Part shown: positions 34,179 through 44,388 of the stretch, piece by piece | Numbering within the stretch: the stretch's first letter is position 1 | How the letters are laid out: each line of letters begins with the position of its first letter | NCBI GenBank assembly: GCA_905235735.1 | Contig: CAJOMU010000006.1 | Span: forward strand, 1 to 64,000 | Length of the DNA stretch: 64,000 nucleotides | Direction of reading: 5' to 3' | From: an uncultured Synergistales bacterium | GTDB lineage: Bacteria; Synergistota; Synergistia; Synergistales; Aminobacteriaceae | Program-made: the position numbers and the translations under genes | Notes under the pieces: model-generated | What the model was told of the DNA's origin: nothing | Database searches by the model: none | What the model saw: only the letters and a program-made list of their open reading frames with translations

Positions 34179-34978
34179 GGTTGAACGGGAAAATTATATT
34201 AGAGGGAATTGGCCTTCATTCTGGGCGTGAATGCGAAGTTGAAATTGAACCATGCGAATCGGATTCAATTCTTGTTCGTTCAGGAGAAAATGAAATGCCC
34301 ATAGAGAAGATGAATCTCAATGGAACAAACAGAGGTTCAGATTACATTTTCCCAGACGGCGAGAGAATAAGAACATGCGAACATGTATTCTCAGCTCTTT
34401 ACGGAATGGGAATATATTCGGGTGTACGTGTGAGTGTGAAGGGAGGAGAAATGCCTGCATTAGATGGATGTGCAAGGACGTTATGCGATGAAATTCTGAA
34501 ACATTCATGCCCAGAACCTGAAGCACGGGACATATTGAAAGTATCAGAACCTATGATTGTATATGCTGAAGACAGAACACGTTTTGTTGCGGCGTTTCCA
34601 TGCGATAATCTTCACATAACGTACACAGTTGAGTATAAGTATATAGGAGCACAGGTACTTGATTTCATATTCACACCTGAGAACTATTATGCGAATATCT
34701 CAAATGCAAGGACATTCGCAATGTTGTCGGACATAGAATATCTTCGTGCTCACGGAATGGCATTAGGCGGAACACTTGATAACGCAATAGCAATCTCTGA
34801 GAATGGCATTCAGGCATCAGGTGGTTTACGCTGGCCTGATGAGTTTGTGAGACATAAAACGTTGGATTTGATTGGGGACTTGGCCGCAACAGGAAGACCA
34901 TTGAAGGCGCATATAATAGCGATGAAGGCAGGACATGAATTGCATTTGAAGCTGTCAGAAAAAATGAGAGGAGAATAA
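34175..34978 (+). CDS. lpxC: UDP-3-O-acyl-N-acetylglucosamine deacetylase
   Basis: A 267-residue zinc amidase, the committed step of lipid A synthesis. Zinc and catalytic residues are visible in 'IRTCEHVFSALYGMGI' (His70), 'FVRHKTLDLIGDLAATGRPL' (His and Asp) and 'KAGHELHLKL' (catalytic His). It is about 35 residues shorter than the E. coli enzyme. The start ATG overlaps lpxD TGA by 4 bp, and fabZ follows after 3 bp. Confidence 0.96.
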   Translation: MRLNGKIILEGIGLHSGRECEVEIEPCESDSILVRSGENEMPIEKMNLNGTNRGSDYIFPDGERIRTCEHVFSALYGMGIYSGVRVSVKGGEMPALDGCARTLCDEILKHSCPEPEARDILKVSEPMIVYAEDRTRFVAAFPCDNLHITYTVEYKYIGAQVLDFIFTPENYYANISNARTFAMLSDIEYLRAHGMALGGTLDNAIAISENGIQASGGLRWPDEFVRHKTLDLIGDLAATGRPLKAHIIAMKAGHELHLKLSEKMRGE

Positions 34979-34981
34979 ATC

Positions 34982-35446
34982 ATGCCGGAAATCGACATAT
35001 TCGGAGTAAAGGAAATACTTAAACAGCGTTATCCGTTCTTAATGGTGGACAGGATAACTGACTATGATGATTCGCACATAACGGGCTACAAGAACGTAAC
35101 GATTAATGAACCGTTCTTTCAGGGACATTTTCCGGATGACCCGGTAATGCCCGGCGTTATGATTCTTGAGAGCATGGGACAGGTAACGAGCGTTTTACTG
35201 GGAATTCATCTCGGAAAGGAACAGGGAAAGAAGATAGCATTTCTGACAGGCATCGATAAGGCACGATTCCGAAAACCCGTGAGACCAGGAGACAAGCTCG
35301 TAACGAAGGCAGAACTCACGAATGTACGAAGTTCATCGGCAAAAGCAAAAGCGAAGGCATACGTTGATGATGAAGTTGTTGCAGAGGCAGAATTCCTCAC
35401 AATTGTAGCTGACACTCTCGCAAAGGATCAGGAGGTTTCAAATTGA
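34982..35446 (+). CDS. fabZ: 3-hydroxyacyl-ACP dehydratase
   Basis: A 154-residue hot-dog fold enzyme that dehydrates beta-hydroxyacyl-ACP in fatty acid elongation and so competes with LpxA for 3-hydroxyacyl-ACP. The motif 'LKQRYPFLMVDRI' and the catalytic His/Glu segment 'FFQGHFPDDPVMPGVMILES' are intact. Its stop overlaps the lpxA start (TTGA). The lpxC-fabZ-lpxA order is common in diderm bacteria. Confidence 0.96.
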   Translation: MPEIDIFGVKEILKQRYPFLMVDRITDYDDSHITGYKNVTINEPFFQGHFPDDPVMPGVMILESMGQVTSVLLGIHLGKEQGKKIAFLTGIDKARFRKPVRPGDKLVTKAELTNVRSSSAKAKAKAYVDDEVVAEAEFLTIVADTLAKDQEVSN

Positions 35447-36231
35447 GTGTCATTGTTCACCCTTCAGCAATCGTCTCAGCTCAAGCAGAACTAGAAGACG
35501 GAGTGAAAATCGGGCCATTCTGCGTAATCGGAGACAAGGTGAGAATAGGAGCAGGAACAGAACTAATTGCGTCAGTGAGTGTACATGATTATGTCTCAAT
35601 CGGAAGTAACTGCAAGATTTGCGAATACACAGTAATCGGAGGAGACCCACAAGATCACGGCTATAAGGGAGAAGTCTCATATGTGCGAATCGGAAACAAC
35701 AATTTGATTCGCGAGAACGTAACCGTGAACCGTGCAACAGGTGAAGGCAATGAAACTGTAATCGGCAATGACTGCTTCATAATGGACAGTGTACACTTTG
35801 CGCATAATGTTCATATTGGAGACTGCGTTACGATTGCGAACAAGGTCGGGCTTTCAGGCTTCGTTGAAGTTGGGAATCATACAGTATTCGGAGGAATGGC
35901 AGGAGTACATCAATTCGTTCGGATTGGAGACTACTGCATGATAGGAGGATTGTATCGAGTATCTAAAGATGTGCCTCATTACACGCTTGCATCGGGTGAG
36001 CCTTTAAGGTTAAACGGTCTCAATAAAGTTGGACTTGAAAGAGGCGGTTTTACTCCAGAGGCCATGAAGAAGATATACAGGTTCTATCGTGAACTTTATG
36101 ATAAGCACAGACGCTTCACAGAATCACTTGAAGATGCGGTAAAGAACAAAGAGAAATATATTCCAGAGATAAGACATATAATAGAGTTCTACATGAAATC
36201 GAAACGCGGAGTAACATTCTGGGGTGTATAA
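35443..36231 (+). CDS. lpxA: acyl-ACP--UDP-N-acetylglucosamine O-acyltransferase
   Basis: A 262-residue hexapeptide-repeat enzyme, first step of lipid A synthesis. Repeats include 'IVSAQAELEDGVKIGPFCVI', 'VHDYVSIGSNCKICEYTVIG' and 'DSVHFAHNVHIGDCV', the last with the catalytic histidine in the usual place. The C-terminal helical part ('FYRELYDKHRRFTESLEDAV') is normal. The start is TTG 35443 with AGGAGG 7 nt upstream. End of the envelope operon. Confidence 0.96.
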   Translation: MSVIVHPSAIVSAQAELEDGVKIGPFCVIGDKVRIGAGTELIASVSVHDYVSIGSNCKICEYTVIGGDPQDHGYKGEVSYVRIGNNNLIRENVTVNRATGEGNETVIGNDCFIMDSVHFAHNVHIGDCVTIANKVGLSGFVEVGNHTVFGGMAGVHQFVRIGDYCMIGGLYRVSKDVPHYTLASGEPLRLNGLNKVGLERGGFTPEAMKKIYRFYRELYDKHRRFTESLEDAVKNKEKYIPEIRHIIEFYMKSKRGVTFWGV

Positions 36232-36274
36232 TTGCCTTATCCCAAATAAAGAAACATGAACGGAGGTTTATTCT

Positions 36275-37873
36275 ATGCAGGCAAAGAAGATAGTCAACAT
36301 ACCTTCACTCATAAGCGACTACTACACGCTAGCCCCCAATCCTGACGACAAGACACATCAAGTTGCATTCGGAACATCAGGACACAGAGGAAGTTCTGCA
36401 CTTCACAGCTTCAATGAGTCTCACATTCTCGCAATCGCTCAGGCTGTCTATGAACACAGAACAGCAGAAGGAATTCCCGGCCCGTTGTACATCGGTGCTG
36501 ACACACACGCACTCTCTGAACCTTCAATGAGAACATGCGTTGAAGTACTCGCGGCGAACGGAGTTGAACTCATTCTTCAGAAGGACTTTGCACCTACACC
36601 TACACCTGTTGTATCACGTGCAATCCTTGAACATAATCGTACACCTGGTAATAAGACCGCTGACGGAATGGTCATCACACCTTCACATAACCCTCCAACA
36701 GACGGCGGCATTAAGTATGACCCACCGTCGGGAGGCCCTGCAAGCCCTGAGATTACATCAAAGATTCAGAACAGAGCAAATGAACTCATTCGTCAGGGAG
36801 TAGGTTCAATTAAGCGTGTGCCGTTTGAGAAGGCAATCAAAATGGATAATGTTCACTTTGAGGATTTCGTCATGCCATACGTGAAAGCACTTGCGACAGT
36901 TGTAGACATGGATGCAATTGCGAAGTCAGGCTTGAAGATTGGTGCAGACCCTCTCGGTGGTTCAGGCATAAACTACTGGGAACCAATCGCTGAAGTCTAC
37001 GGCATAAAGAATCTCGAAGTCGTGAACCCGAACTTAGACCCGACTTTTTCATTCATGCCTCCAGATCATGACGGAAAAATCAGAATGGATTGCTCATCTC
37101 CATACGCAATGGCGAATCTCATCAAGCTCAAGGACGATTATGATATAGCGTTCGGAAATGACACTGACTATGACAGACACGGCATTGTAACTCCTCAGGG
37201 TCTCATGAATCCGAATGCATATCTTGCTGTTGCAGTTCAGCACCTCTTCACATCGCGTAAAGGCTGGCGTTCTGATGCGGCAGTAGGGAAGACGGTAGTA
37301 TCGAGTTCAATCATTGACCGCGTAACTGAAGGCATCGGTCGCAGGTTATGTGAAGTTCCTGTAGGCTTCAAATGGTTCGTTGACGGACTGCTTGACGGTT
37401 CAATGGGCTTCGGAGGAGAAGAGAGTGCAGGAGCGTCATTCCTGTGCAGGGACGGTTCAGTGTGGACAACTGACAAGGACGGAATCATAATGGACTTGCT
37501 CGCGGTAGAGATTACAGCGGTAACGGGCAAGAACCCGGCGGAACATTACGCTGAGATTGCGAAGAAATACGGCACGAGTTTCTATGCACGCATTGATACC
37601 CCTGCTACACCTGAACAGAAGGCGACACTTGGAAAACTTTCACCCGAAGACATCAAAGCGGACACACTTGCAGGCGATAAGATTACGGGCAAGTTCACGA
37701 AGGCACCGGGCAATAACGCATCAATCGGAGGTTTGAAGGTTACGACTGCTAACGGTTGGTTTGCCGCTCGTCCATCAGGAACGGAGAACATCTGCAAATT
37801 ATACGCGGAAAGTTTCGTAAGCCCTGAACATTTGAAGAAGATTCAGACGGAAGCACAAGCAATAATCGCATAG
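36275..37873 (+). CDS. pgm: phosphoglucomutase (alpha-D-glucose phosphate-specific)
   Basis: A 532-residue alpha-D-phosphohexomutase interconverting glucose 1- and 6-phosphate. The catalytic serine loop is '[20 protein letters not shown]', the Mg loop '[13 protein letters not shown]', the sugar-binding loop '[11 protein letters not shown]' and the phosphate-binding loop '[14 protein letters not shown]'. Length and layout match bacterial Pgm of the E. coli type. It supplies glucose 1-phosphate for glycogen or surface sugars. It is followed by a terminator. Confidence 0.95.
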   Translation: MQAKKIVNIPSLISDYYTLAPNPDDKTHQVAFGTSGHRGSSALHSFNESHILAIAQAVYEHRTAEGIPGPLYIGADTHALSEPSMRTCVEVLAANGVELILQKDFAPTPTPVVSRAILEHNRTPGNKTADGMVITPSHNPPTDGGIKYDPPSGGPASPEITSKIQNRANELIRQGVGSIKRVPFEKAIKMDNVHFEDFVMPYVKALATVVDMDAIAKSGLKIGADPLGGSGINYWEPIAEVYGIKNLEVVNPNLDPTFSFMPPDHDGKIRMDCSSPYAMANLIKLKDDYDIAFGNDTDYDRHGIVTPQGLMNPNAYLAVAVQHLFTSRKGWRSDAAVGKTVVSSSIIDRVTEGIGRRLCEVPVGFKWFVDGLLDGSMGFGGEESAGASFLCRDGSVWTTDKDGIIMDLLAVEITAVTGKNPAEHYAEIAKKYGTSFYARIDTPATPEQKATLGKLSPEDIKADTLAGDKITGKFTKAPGNNASIGGLKVTTANGWFAARPSGTENICKLYAESFVSPEHLKKIQTEAQAIIA

Positions 37874-37895
37874 ATTTTCATGAAGAAAAACAAAG

Positions 37896-37919
37896 CCCTC
37901 TGGAAGATTTATCGGAGGG
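37896..37919. terminator. terminator after pgm
   Basis: CCCTCTG and CGGAGGG (with one T-G pair) close a 9-10 nt loop, followed by TTTATTTTT on the plus strand. Confidence 0.8.
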
Positions 37920-37952
37920 TTTATTTTTGCCTCATGCAGGAGCAAAGAAATA

Positions 37953-38282
37953 TTAAAATATTTCTGAGTGAGTTCCAATGTCAACAAATATAACTAGTTC
38001 ACCTACACTTGCTTTTTCTATGTGATATACGAGAAGCAAGTCTCCTTTAATATGACATTCTCTTAGCTCCTCATATTCACCGTTCAGTTGATGGTCTTTC
38101 CATTCAGGAGAAAGAGGTGCATCGTTAGCTATGAGCAACAACATAATTTCTTTGACACGGTTCATGTCGTGTTTTCCTGAACGCGAAAGTCTTTCCCAAG
38201 TTTTCACAAAATCTTTCGTTTTTCTTGAGTCTCTCGGAAGATTTGTGCGTTTGCTTGATGCAGTTCTCTTATTATCAGTCAT
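37953..38282 (-). CDS. YafQ-type mRNA interferase toxin (module 5, separate locus)
   Basis: About 109 residues with an extra basic N-terminus ('TDNKRTASSKRTNLPRDSRK'). The catalytic set of YafQ is present: 'EWKDHQLNGEYEELRECHI' (two His), 'KGDLLLVYHIE' (Asp) and 'IGTHSEIF' (His). It is clearly diverged from the four-module array at 8.8-11.2 kb. ATG 38282 overlaps the antitoxin end by 8 bp. Confidence 0.87.
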   Translation of the reverse strand: MTDNKRTASSKRTNLPRDSRKTKDFVKTWERLSRSGKHDMNRVKEIMLLLIANDAPLSPEWKDHQLNGEYEELRECHIKGDLLLVYHIEKASVGELVIFVDIGTHSEIF

Positions 38283-38445
38283 CACTGTCCTCGTAGTTGC
38301 TTTTTATGCTTCGTTTCCATTCCTCTGCAATCTCCTGAGCTTCTGCTATTGCCTTCAGTGTACGCGGATTTCTAATCTGACTTCCGTCTTCATCGTAAAT
38401 TTTGATTGTCCTCCAATCAATTTTTCGAGATAATATCTGCTCCAT
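38275..38445 (-). CDS. small antitoxin (module 5)
   Basis: A 56-residue protein 'MEQILSRKIDWRTIKIYDED...' with 'NPRTLKAIAEAQEIAEEWKR' at the C-terminus. It precedes and overlaps a YafQ-type toxin. It shares with the array antitoxins only the 'D.DG/YGN..RNP..TL..' type centre and is about half their length. ATG 38445 has AGGAAG upstream. A longer reading from farther upstream is open but passes through this ribosome site. Confidence 0.72.
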   Translation of the reverse strand: MEQILSRKIDWRTIKIYDEDGSQIRNPRTLKAIAEAQEIAEEWKRSIKSNYEDSDD

Positions 38446-38508
38446 AAATATACTTCCTTTCTGAAATGATAAGATAAACAAATTATACATGAAAGGAGTG
38501 AAGCTCTT

Positions 38509-38784
38509 TTGAGACTCGATAAATTTCTGAAACTCGCTCGTCTCGTTAAACGCAGAACCGTCGCTCAGGAAATGATTGAACTCGGTGCTGTTCGTCTCAA
38601 TAGCAGAGAGTGCAAACCGTCAACTGAAGTCCATGAAGGTAATCTGATTGAAATCGCATACATCAACCGCGTCCTGAAGGTTAAAGTCCTCTGTGCTGAT
38701 GAGGCCATTCTGAAACGACCTAAAACTGTATCATGGGAACAACTAGAAGAAAGAACAGTGAAGCCCGACGAAAAACCATTTTAA
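38509..38784 (+). CDS. S4-domain RNA-binding protein (RqcP/Hsp15-like)
   Basis: A 91-residue protein with a single S4 domain ('MRLDKFLKLARLVKRRTVAQ', 'ELGAVRLNSRECKPSTEV', 'GNLIEIAYINRVLKVKVL'). Such proteins bind stalled 50S ribosomes carrying peptidyl-tRNA and assist ribosome quality control. The start is TTG 38509 with AAAGGAG upstream. It is divergent from the module 5 antitoxin; the 63-bp gap must hold both promoters. Confidence 0.88.
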   Translation: MRLDKFLKLARLVKRRTVAQEMIELGAVRLNSRECKPSTEVHEGNLIEIAYINRVLKVKVLCADEAILKRPKTVSWEQLEERTVKPDEKPF

Positions 38785-38823
38785 TTTTTGGGTCTGACAT
38801 TTATAATTAAGATCATCTTGTAA

Positions 38824-40143
<1,320 letters not shown>

Positions 40144-40155
40144 GGAGTTCAATCA

Positions 40156-40578
40156 ATGGCCTTTGTTGATCCTGAAATAATTTTCAGATACGCAGACGTT
40201 AAGCGCGCAGTCTCAACAAAAAACGCTCCGGCGGCAATAGGCCCGTACTCGCAGGCAATACAGGCAGGAGAATTTCTCTATGTCTCAGGGCAGATACCAG
40301 TAGACCCTAAGACTGGAAATATTGCACCTGATATTGCATCACAGGCCAGGCAGTCATTGGAGAACGTGAAGGCAATCCTTCAGGCATCAGGTTACACACT
40401 TTCTGATGTAGTAAAGACTACAGTTTTTGTTACGAACATCAATAATTTCACGGCGGTCAATGAAGTCTACGCAATATACTTTGATACGCAAGCACCAGCA
40501 CGTTCATTTGTGGCAGTGAAAGACCTGCCCAAAGGCGTTGGACTTGAAATTGAAGCAGTAGCGTGGCGCAAACAATAA
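40156..40578 (+). CDS. ridA: RidA family 2-iminobutanoate/2-iminopropanoate deaminase
   Basis: A 140-residue protein that hydrolyses reactive enamine/imine intermediates. The core 'AVSTKNAPAAIGPYSQAIQA', 'FLYVSGQIPVDPKTGNI' and 'VKTTVFVTNINNFTAVNEVY' is typical, and the C-terminus 'LPKGVGLEIEAVAWRK' contains the conserved E-x-E-A. An N-terminal extension of ~16 residues ('MAFVDPEIIFRYADVK') is unusual, but AAGGAG is placed to use ATG 40156. It lies 12 bp after eno. Confidence 0.93.
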   Translation: MAFVDPEIIFRYADVKRAVSTKNAPAAIGPYSQAIQAGEFLYVSGQIPVDPKTGNIAPDIASQARQSLENVKAILQASGYTLSDVVKTTVFVTNINNFTAVNEVYAIYFDTQAPARSFVAVKDLPKGVGLEIEAVAWRKQ

Positions 40579-40602
40579 TTTTTTGGAGGTAATGTTTCAG
40601 AT

Positions 40603-41010
40603 ATGGCAGAAGCAATTAATCCCTGCGGAGGAACAGCACCATCAAGTACTGGCGGTTCGGGCGGCTCAACACCTGGAGAAGGTGGAGCTGCTCAGGGCGG
40701 CAGTCTTATGGGAATGCTCTTCCCACTTGCTATTTTCATTCTCATCTTCTATTTCTTCATCATTCGTCCTCAGCGAAAACGCGACAAGCAGCATAGCAAT
40801 ATGATAGCGAGCATAGGACGAGGAGACCAGATTGTAACGATAGGCGGATTTCTGGGAACAGTGAAGGAAGTCCGCGATGATACGTTCCAGATTGAAATTG
40901 CTGAAGGCGTTCGTGTTCGTATCCTGAAGTCTGCGGTTCAGACCAAACGTAATGCCTCAACACCAGCACCAGAGAAACCTGCATTAGAAAATCAGGGGGC
41001 ATCATCGTAA
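40603..41010 (+). CDS. yajC: preprotein translocase subunit YajC
   Basis: A 135-residue inner-membrane subunit of the SecDF-YajC accessory complex. A Gly/Ser-rich N-terminus (~35 residues, longer than usual) precedes one membrane segment 'MGMLFPLAIFILIFYFFIIR' and the conserved 'PQRKRDKQHSNMIASIGRGD', 'VTIGGFLGTVKEVRDDTF'. It is directly followed by secD with no gap. Confidence 0.93.
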   Translation: MAEAINPCGGTAPSSTGGSGGSTPGEGGAAQGGSLMGMLFPLAIFILIFYFFIIRPQRKRDKQHSNMIASIGRGDQIVTIGGFLGTVKEVRDDTFQIEIAEGVRVRILKSAVQTKRNASTPAPEKPALENQGASS

Positions 41011-42399
41011 ATGAATCGTACTGACAAAATCCGGCTCTGGGTTGTCATAATCGTAGTTGCGGCGGCATTGTTCTATGTCTGGCCTCTTCAGGGAAGGCTG
41101 AATCTTGGCCTCGACCTCAAAGGCGGTGCTCATATCGTCCTTCAGGCTAAAGGGACACCAGAAAGTCCTCTTAGAGATGACAGCATAGACAGACTGCTTG
41201 CGGTTCTGAGAAATCGAATAGACCAGTATGGAGTGGCAGAACCAATAATCCAGAAGAGTGGAACGGACAGAATCATAGTAGACCTTCCCGGAATACAAGA
41301 CCCAGCGGCGGCACTTGAACTCATCGGCAGAACTGCGCAAATGGATTTCAGAGAGGTCATTGATGTTACAGGAAACAATTTGCCCGCTGAACCTGTCAGA
41401 AGCAATTACGACAGCGATATTCAGTTCGTGAATGCGCAGGAACGGTGGAAGGAAGCAGTTGCTCAGTTAAGCAATGCAAGTTCAGATTTGCTTGCACGCT
41501 CAAAGAACATAGCGAATTCAATCGTAGCTCCTTCTGAGGAAGCCGGAAGATATTATCTGCTTGGCCAAGTTCTGTTATCGGGTAAAGACTTAATCAACGC
41601 TGAAGTTGCACCTGATTCACTCGGAAGAATGGGCGTGTCTCTTGAATTCAATTCGGAAGGCGCAAGGTTATTCGAGAATGCAACCGCACGGCTCATAGGC
41701 AAACAGCTAGCAATAGTTCTCGATAACGTAGTTATATCAGCACCAGTAGTTCAGGACAGAATTTCAGGAGGACGTGCACAGATAACGGGAAGGTTCACGG
41801 CAGATGAGGCAGGAAGGCTTGCGATAATGCTCAAGGCAGGAGCTTTACCCGTTGCAGTTGAGATAGCGGAGAACCGTTCAGTAGGGCCGAGCTTGGGAGC
41901 AGACAGTGTTAGACAGGGACTTGAGGCAGGTCTATTCGGCGCAGGAATGGTTTTAGTGTTCATGTTACTGTACTATCAGTTCAGAGGACTTGCGGCAGAT
42001 GTCGCATTGGTCGTTACAATTCTACTAATCTTCGCTGGTCTCATGGCCTTTAACGCGACGCTCACACTTCCAGGCATAGCAGGCATAATCTTAACTCTCG
42101 GAATGGCAGTAGACGGAAATGTATTAATCTATGAACGAATTCGAGAGGAACGAAATGCAGGCAAAACACCAATGGCGGCATTAGATTCAGGGTTCAGGAA
42201 GGCACTAGTTACAATTCTTGACTCCAATATCACGACATTAATCGCGGCTCTCGTTTTGTTCTATTTCGGCTCAGGTTCAGTTCGTGGTTTCGGTGTTACA
42301 CTTTCAATCGGTCTAGTTGCTAGCGTCTTTGCTAACGTTGTAGTAACGCGTGCAATATTGCAGATGTTCATCAGGCGCGGAGGTGAGATTAGGAGATGA
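41011..42399 (+). CDS. secD: protein translocase subunit SecD
   Basis: A 462-residue inner-membrane RND-type protein that uses the proton gradient to help export. It has a first membrane segment followed by 'GRLNLGLDLKGGAHIVLQAK', the P1 periplasmic domain, 'LAIVLDNVVISAPVVQDRIS', and five C-terminal membrane segments with 'GIAGIILTLGMAVDGNVLIY', 'ERIREERNAG'. It is shorter in P1 than E. coli SecD. The stop overlaps secF (ATGA). Confidence 0.96.
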   Translation: MNRTDKIRLWVVIIVVAAALFYVWPLQGRLNLGLDLKGGAHIVLQAKGTPESPLRDDSIDRLLAVLRNRIDQYGVAEPIIQKSGTDRIIVDLPGIQDPAAALELIGRTAQMDFREVIDVTGNNLPAEPVRSNYDSDIQFVNAQERWKEAVAQLSNASSDLLARSKNIANSIVAPSEEAGRYYLLGQVLLSGKDLINAEVAPDSLGRMGVSLEFNSEGARLFENATARLIGKQLAIVLDNVVISAPVVQDRISGGRAQITGRFTADEAGRLAIMLKAGALPVAVEIAENRSVGPSLGADSVRQGLEAGLFGAGMVLVFMLLYYQFRGLAADVALVVTILLIFAGLMAFNATLTLPGIAGIILTLGMAVDGNVLIYERIREERNAGKTPMAALDSGFRKALVTILDSNITTLIAALVLFYFGSGSVRGFGVTLSIGLVASVFANVVVTRAILQMFIRRGGEIRR

Positions 42400-43253
42400 G
42401 TAGACTGAATCTAAATTTTGACTTCATGAAGCACAGAAAATTTGCTCTCTCAATAAGTCTTGCACTCGTCATCATCAGCATAATTCTGCTCTTAACACGA
42501 GGCTTAAATCTCGGAATTGATTTCACTGGCGGAAATGTAATTCAGGTTGAATTTGAAGAACGTCCAGACATCATGAAAGTCAGGGAAGTCATATCGGGAG
42601 TAGTAGCACGGGAGGCAATGATTCAGAATTTCGGCGAGAAGGGAATTATCATCCGCACTAACGAAGACACTGAAGAAAGCAGAGAAAATGTAGTGAAGGC
42701 ACTGCATAATAATTTTGCTGACATGAAAGTTACGGGCTTCGAAAAAGTTGGGCCAGTTGTAGGCGGAGAACTTCGCAGGCAGGCAATCATCGGGGTAACA
42801 ATTGCACTCATTGCCATTCTGATTTACATTACGTTCAGGTTTCAGTTCAGGTTTGCAGTTGTCAGTGTTGTGCCACTAGTGCATGATGTGATTATTGCAC
42901 TGGGATTTTTCAGTTTGACGCAAATGGAAATATCGTCCTCATTCATTGCGGCACTTCTCACAATCGTAGGTTATTCGCTGAACAACACGATAATCATATT
43001 AGACCGTGTACGTGAGAACTGGGGAACGCTTTCAAGAGAAGGCATAGTGAACCTAGTCAACAAATCACTGAATCAGACATTGTCGCGAACAATCAACACG
43101 ACACTCACGACATTGTTCCCAGTAATTGCATTATGTGTCTGGGGAGGCCCGGTGCTAATGGCATTCAGTTATGCGATGCTGGTTGGAATTATCGCGGGTA
43201 CATGGAGTTCAATGTTCGTAGCTACAGGTCTTCTTTGCGAATGGCATAAATAG
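42396..43253 (+). CDS. secF: protein translocase subunit SecF
   Basis: A 285-residue partner of SecD. It begins with a membrane segment, then 'LTRGLNLGIDFTGGNVIQVE', and has the C-terminal six-segment block 'FIAALLTIVGYSLNNTIIIL', 'DRVRENWGTL', 'LSRTINTTLTTLFPVIALCV'. GGAG lies 5 nt before the start. A terminator follows at 43282. Confidence 0.96.
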   Translation: MSRLNLNFDFMKHRKFALSISLALVIISIILLLTRGLNLGIDFTGGNVIQVEFEERPDIMKVREVISGVVAREAMIQNFGEKGIIIRTNEDTEESRENVVKALHNNFADMKVTGFEKVGPVVGGELRRQAIIGVTIALIAILIYITFRFQFRFAVVSVVPLVHDVIIALGFFSLTQMEISSSFIAALLTIVGYSLNNTIIILDRVRENWGTLSREGIVNLVNKSLNQTLSRTINTTLTTLFPVIALCVWGGPVLMAFSYAMLVGIIAGTWSSMFVATGLLCEWHK

Positions 43254-43281
43254 ATTCACGTAACGCAATTAGAATTTTGCA

Positions 43282-43313
43282 TCGGAAGTTGATCTTTAGG
43301 GATTAGCTTCCGA
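43282..43313 (+). terminator. terminator after secF
   Basis: TCGGAAG (43282-43288) pairs with CTTCCGA (43307-43313), followed by ATTTTTG. Confidence 0.82.
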
Positions 43314-43320
43314 ATTTTTG

Positions 43321-43350
43321 TTTACCCTTTTGTATTGCATGTTGTATCAT
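43321..43350 (+). promoter_or_regulatory. candidate promoter of the partner-switching operon
   Basis: TTTACC (43321-43326) and TATCAT (43345-43350) are 18 bp apart, directly after the secF terminator and about 45 bp before the first gene. The match to a sigma-70 consensus is only fair. Confidence 0.3.
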
Positions 43351-43394
43351 ACGACTGTCAAAAATTTTTCTCATGGAGGTTTTGTAATTCTCAA

Positions 43395-44045
43395 ATGAAA
43401 ATGACGACTGAAAAAATCAAAATCACCAACATAGGCTACTATGATCCAAACGAAATGAAAACCGCATTGAACCTCACAGAAAATTTCGCACATACCCTCA
43501 ATCTCAATGAGAAGATGACTTCCCGTTTGCGTCTTCTGACTGAAGAAATGCTTTCAATGGTCAAGGCTATCACAGAGGAATTCATCGCAGAATTCTACAT
43601 TGAAGCAGAAGATAACGTATGCAAGTTTCATCTGGAAGCAAAATCAAATCTCGATTACGGAAAGCGCAGGGAATTATTATCCGTCTCAACAGACGGGAAA
43701 AACATAGCTCCCGTTGGAGTCATGGAAAAAATACGCGGAATTTTCGAGGCAGGCTTATACAACATTGAGGAAAGTTTCAACCTTCAGGCAGAATACGGCG
43801 GAGGCTGTCTTAATTACGGCATGTTAGGTTCAATTGATGCTGAAATGAGTCAGGCTGTTTATGCATGGTCCATGCAGAAGTATAAGAACAGCGTAGACAC
43901 ACAGAGACAGGATGAAGATAACACTGCGGCACTTGATGCTTGGGATGAACTCGAAAAATCTATCATCGCTAACATCGCTGATGATGTTCAGGTCGGCGTT
44001 ACGAAAAACGGAGTAGAATTAATCATCACGAAAAGCATTGTATAA
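43395..44045 (+). CDS. protein with a degenerate GHKL/RsbW-like fold, unknown function
   Basis: About 216 residues. The first ~100 residues have the layout of anti-sigma-type ATPase domains: 'DPNEMKTALNLTENFAHTLN' and a helix 'RLRLLTEEMLSMVKAITEEF' at the N-box position, but without the canonical E-x-x-x-N. A second half ('YAWSMQKYKNSVDTQRQDED') is not recognised and ends 'VQVGVTKNGVELIITKSI'. The next gene, 40 bp on, is a STAS anti-anti-sigma protein, so a partner-switching role is likely. ATG 43395 is chosen because GGAGG lies 13-15 nt upstream. The family call is tentative. Confidence 0.6.
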   Translation: MKMTTEKIKITNIGYYDPNEMKTALNLTENFAHTLNLNEKMTSRLRLLTEEMLSMVKAITEEFIAEFYIEAEDNVCKFHLEAKSNLDYGKRRELLSVSTDGKNIAPVGVMEKIRGIFEAGLYNIEESFNLQAEYGGGCLNYGMLGSIDAEMSQAVYAWSMQKYKNSVDTQRQDEDNTAALDAWDELEKSIIANIADDVQVGVTKNGVELIITKSIV

Positions 44046-44084
44046 TAATCAACGAAAAACCAAAACACAGGAGGTATTTTTATT

Positions 44085-44387
44085 ATGAATATCACAAAGA
44101 CAGAAGCCAACAAAGGCGCAGACCTTACTCTTTCCCTCGACGGAAGGCTCGACACAACAACTGCTCCTCAGCTTGAAGCAGAATTACGTTCAGCTCTCGA
44201 CGGCGTTCAGAACCTCACAATCGACATGGAAAAGCTCGTGTACATTTCATCAGCGGGTCTCAGAGTTCTCCTCAAGGCTCAGAAAACCATGAACAAGCAG
44301 GGCAAAATGACCGTGAAGAACGTTTCACAGGAGATTAAAGACGTTTTTGAAGTTACAGGGTTCGATGAGCTGCTGAATATTGAGTAG
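44085..44387 (+). CDS. STAS-domain anti-sigma factor antagonist
   Basis: A 100-residue single STAS domain (SpoIIAA/RsbV type): 'GADLTLSLDGRLDTTTAPQL', 'LTIDMEKLVYISSAGLRVLL', with the phosphorylatable serine in 'SSAGLR', and 'FEVTGFDELLNIE'. In partner switching such a protein binds a GHKL kinase/anti-sigma when unphosphorylated; PP2C phosphatases reactivate it. Two PP2C genes lie 3-5 kb downstream. AGGAGG is well placed before ATG 44085. Confidence 0.93.
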   Translation: MNITKTEANKGADLTLSLDGRLDTTTAPQLEAELRSALDGVQNLTIDMEKLVYISSAGLRVLLKAQKTMNKQGKMTVKNVSQEIKDVFEVTGFDELLNIE

Positions 44388-44388
44388 T

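Noticed and set aside
40583-40804. Frame overlapping the yajC start
   Set aside because: Alternate-frame reading of yajC; the yajC product is clearly conserved.
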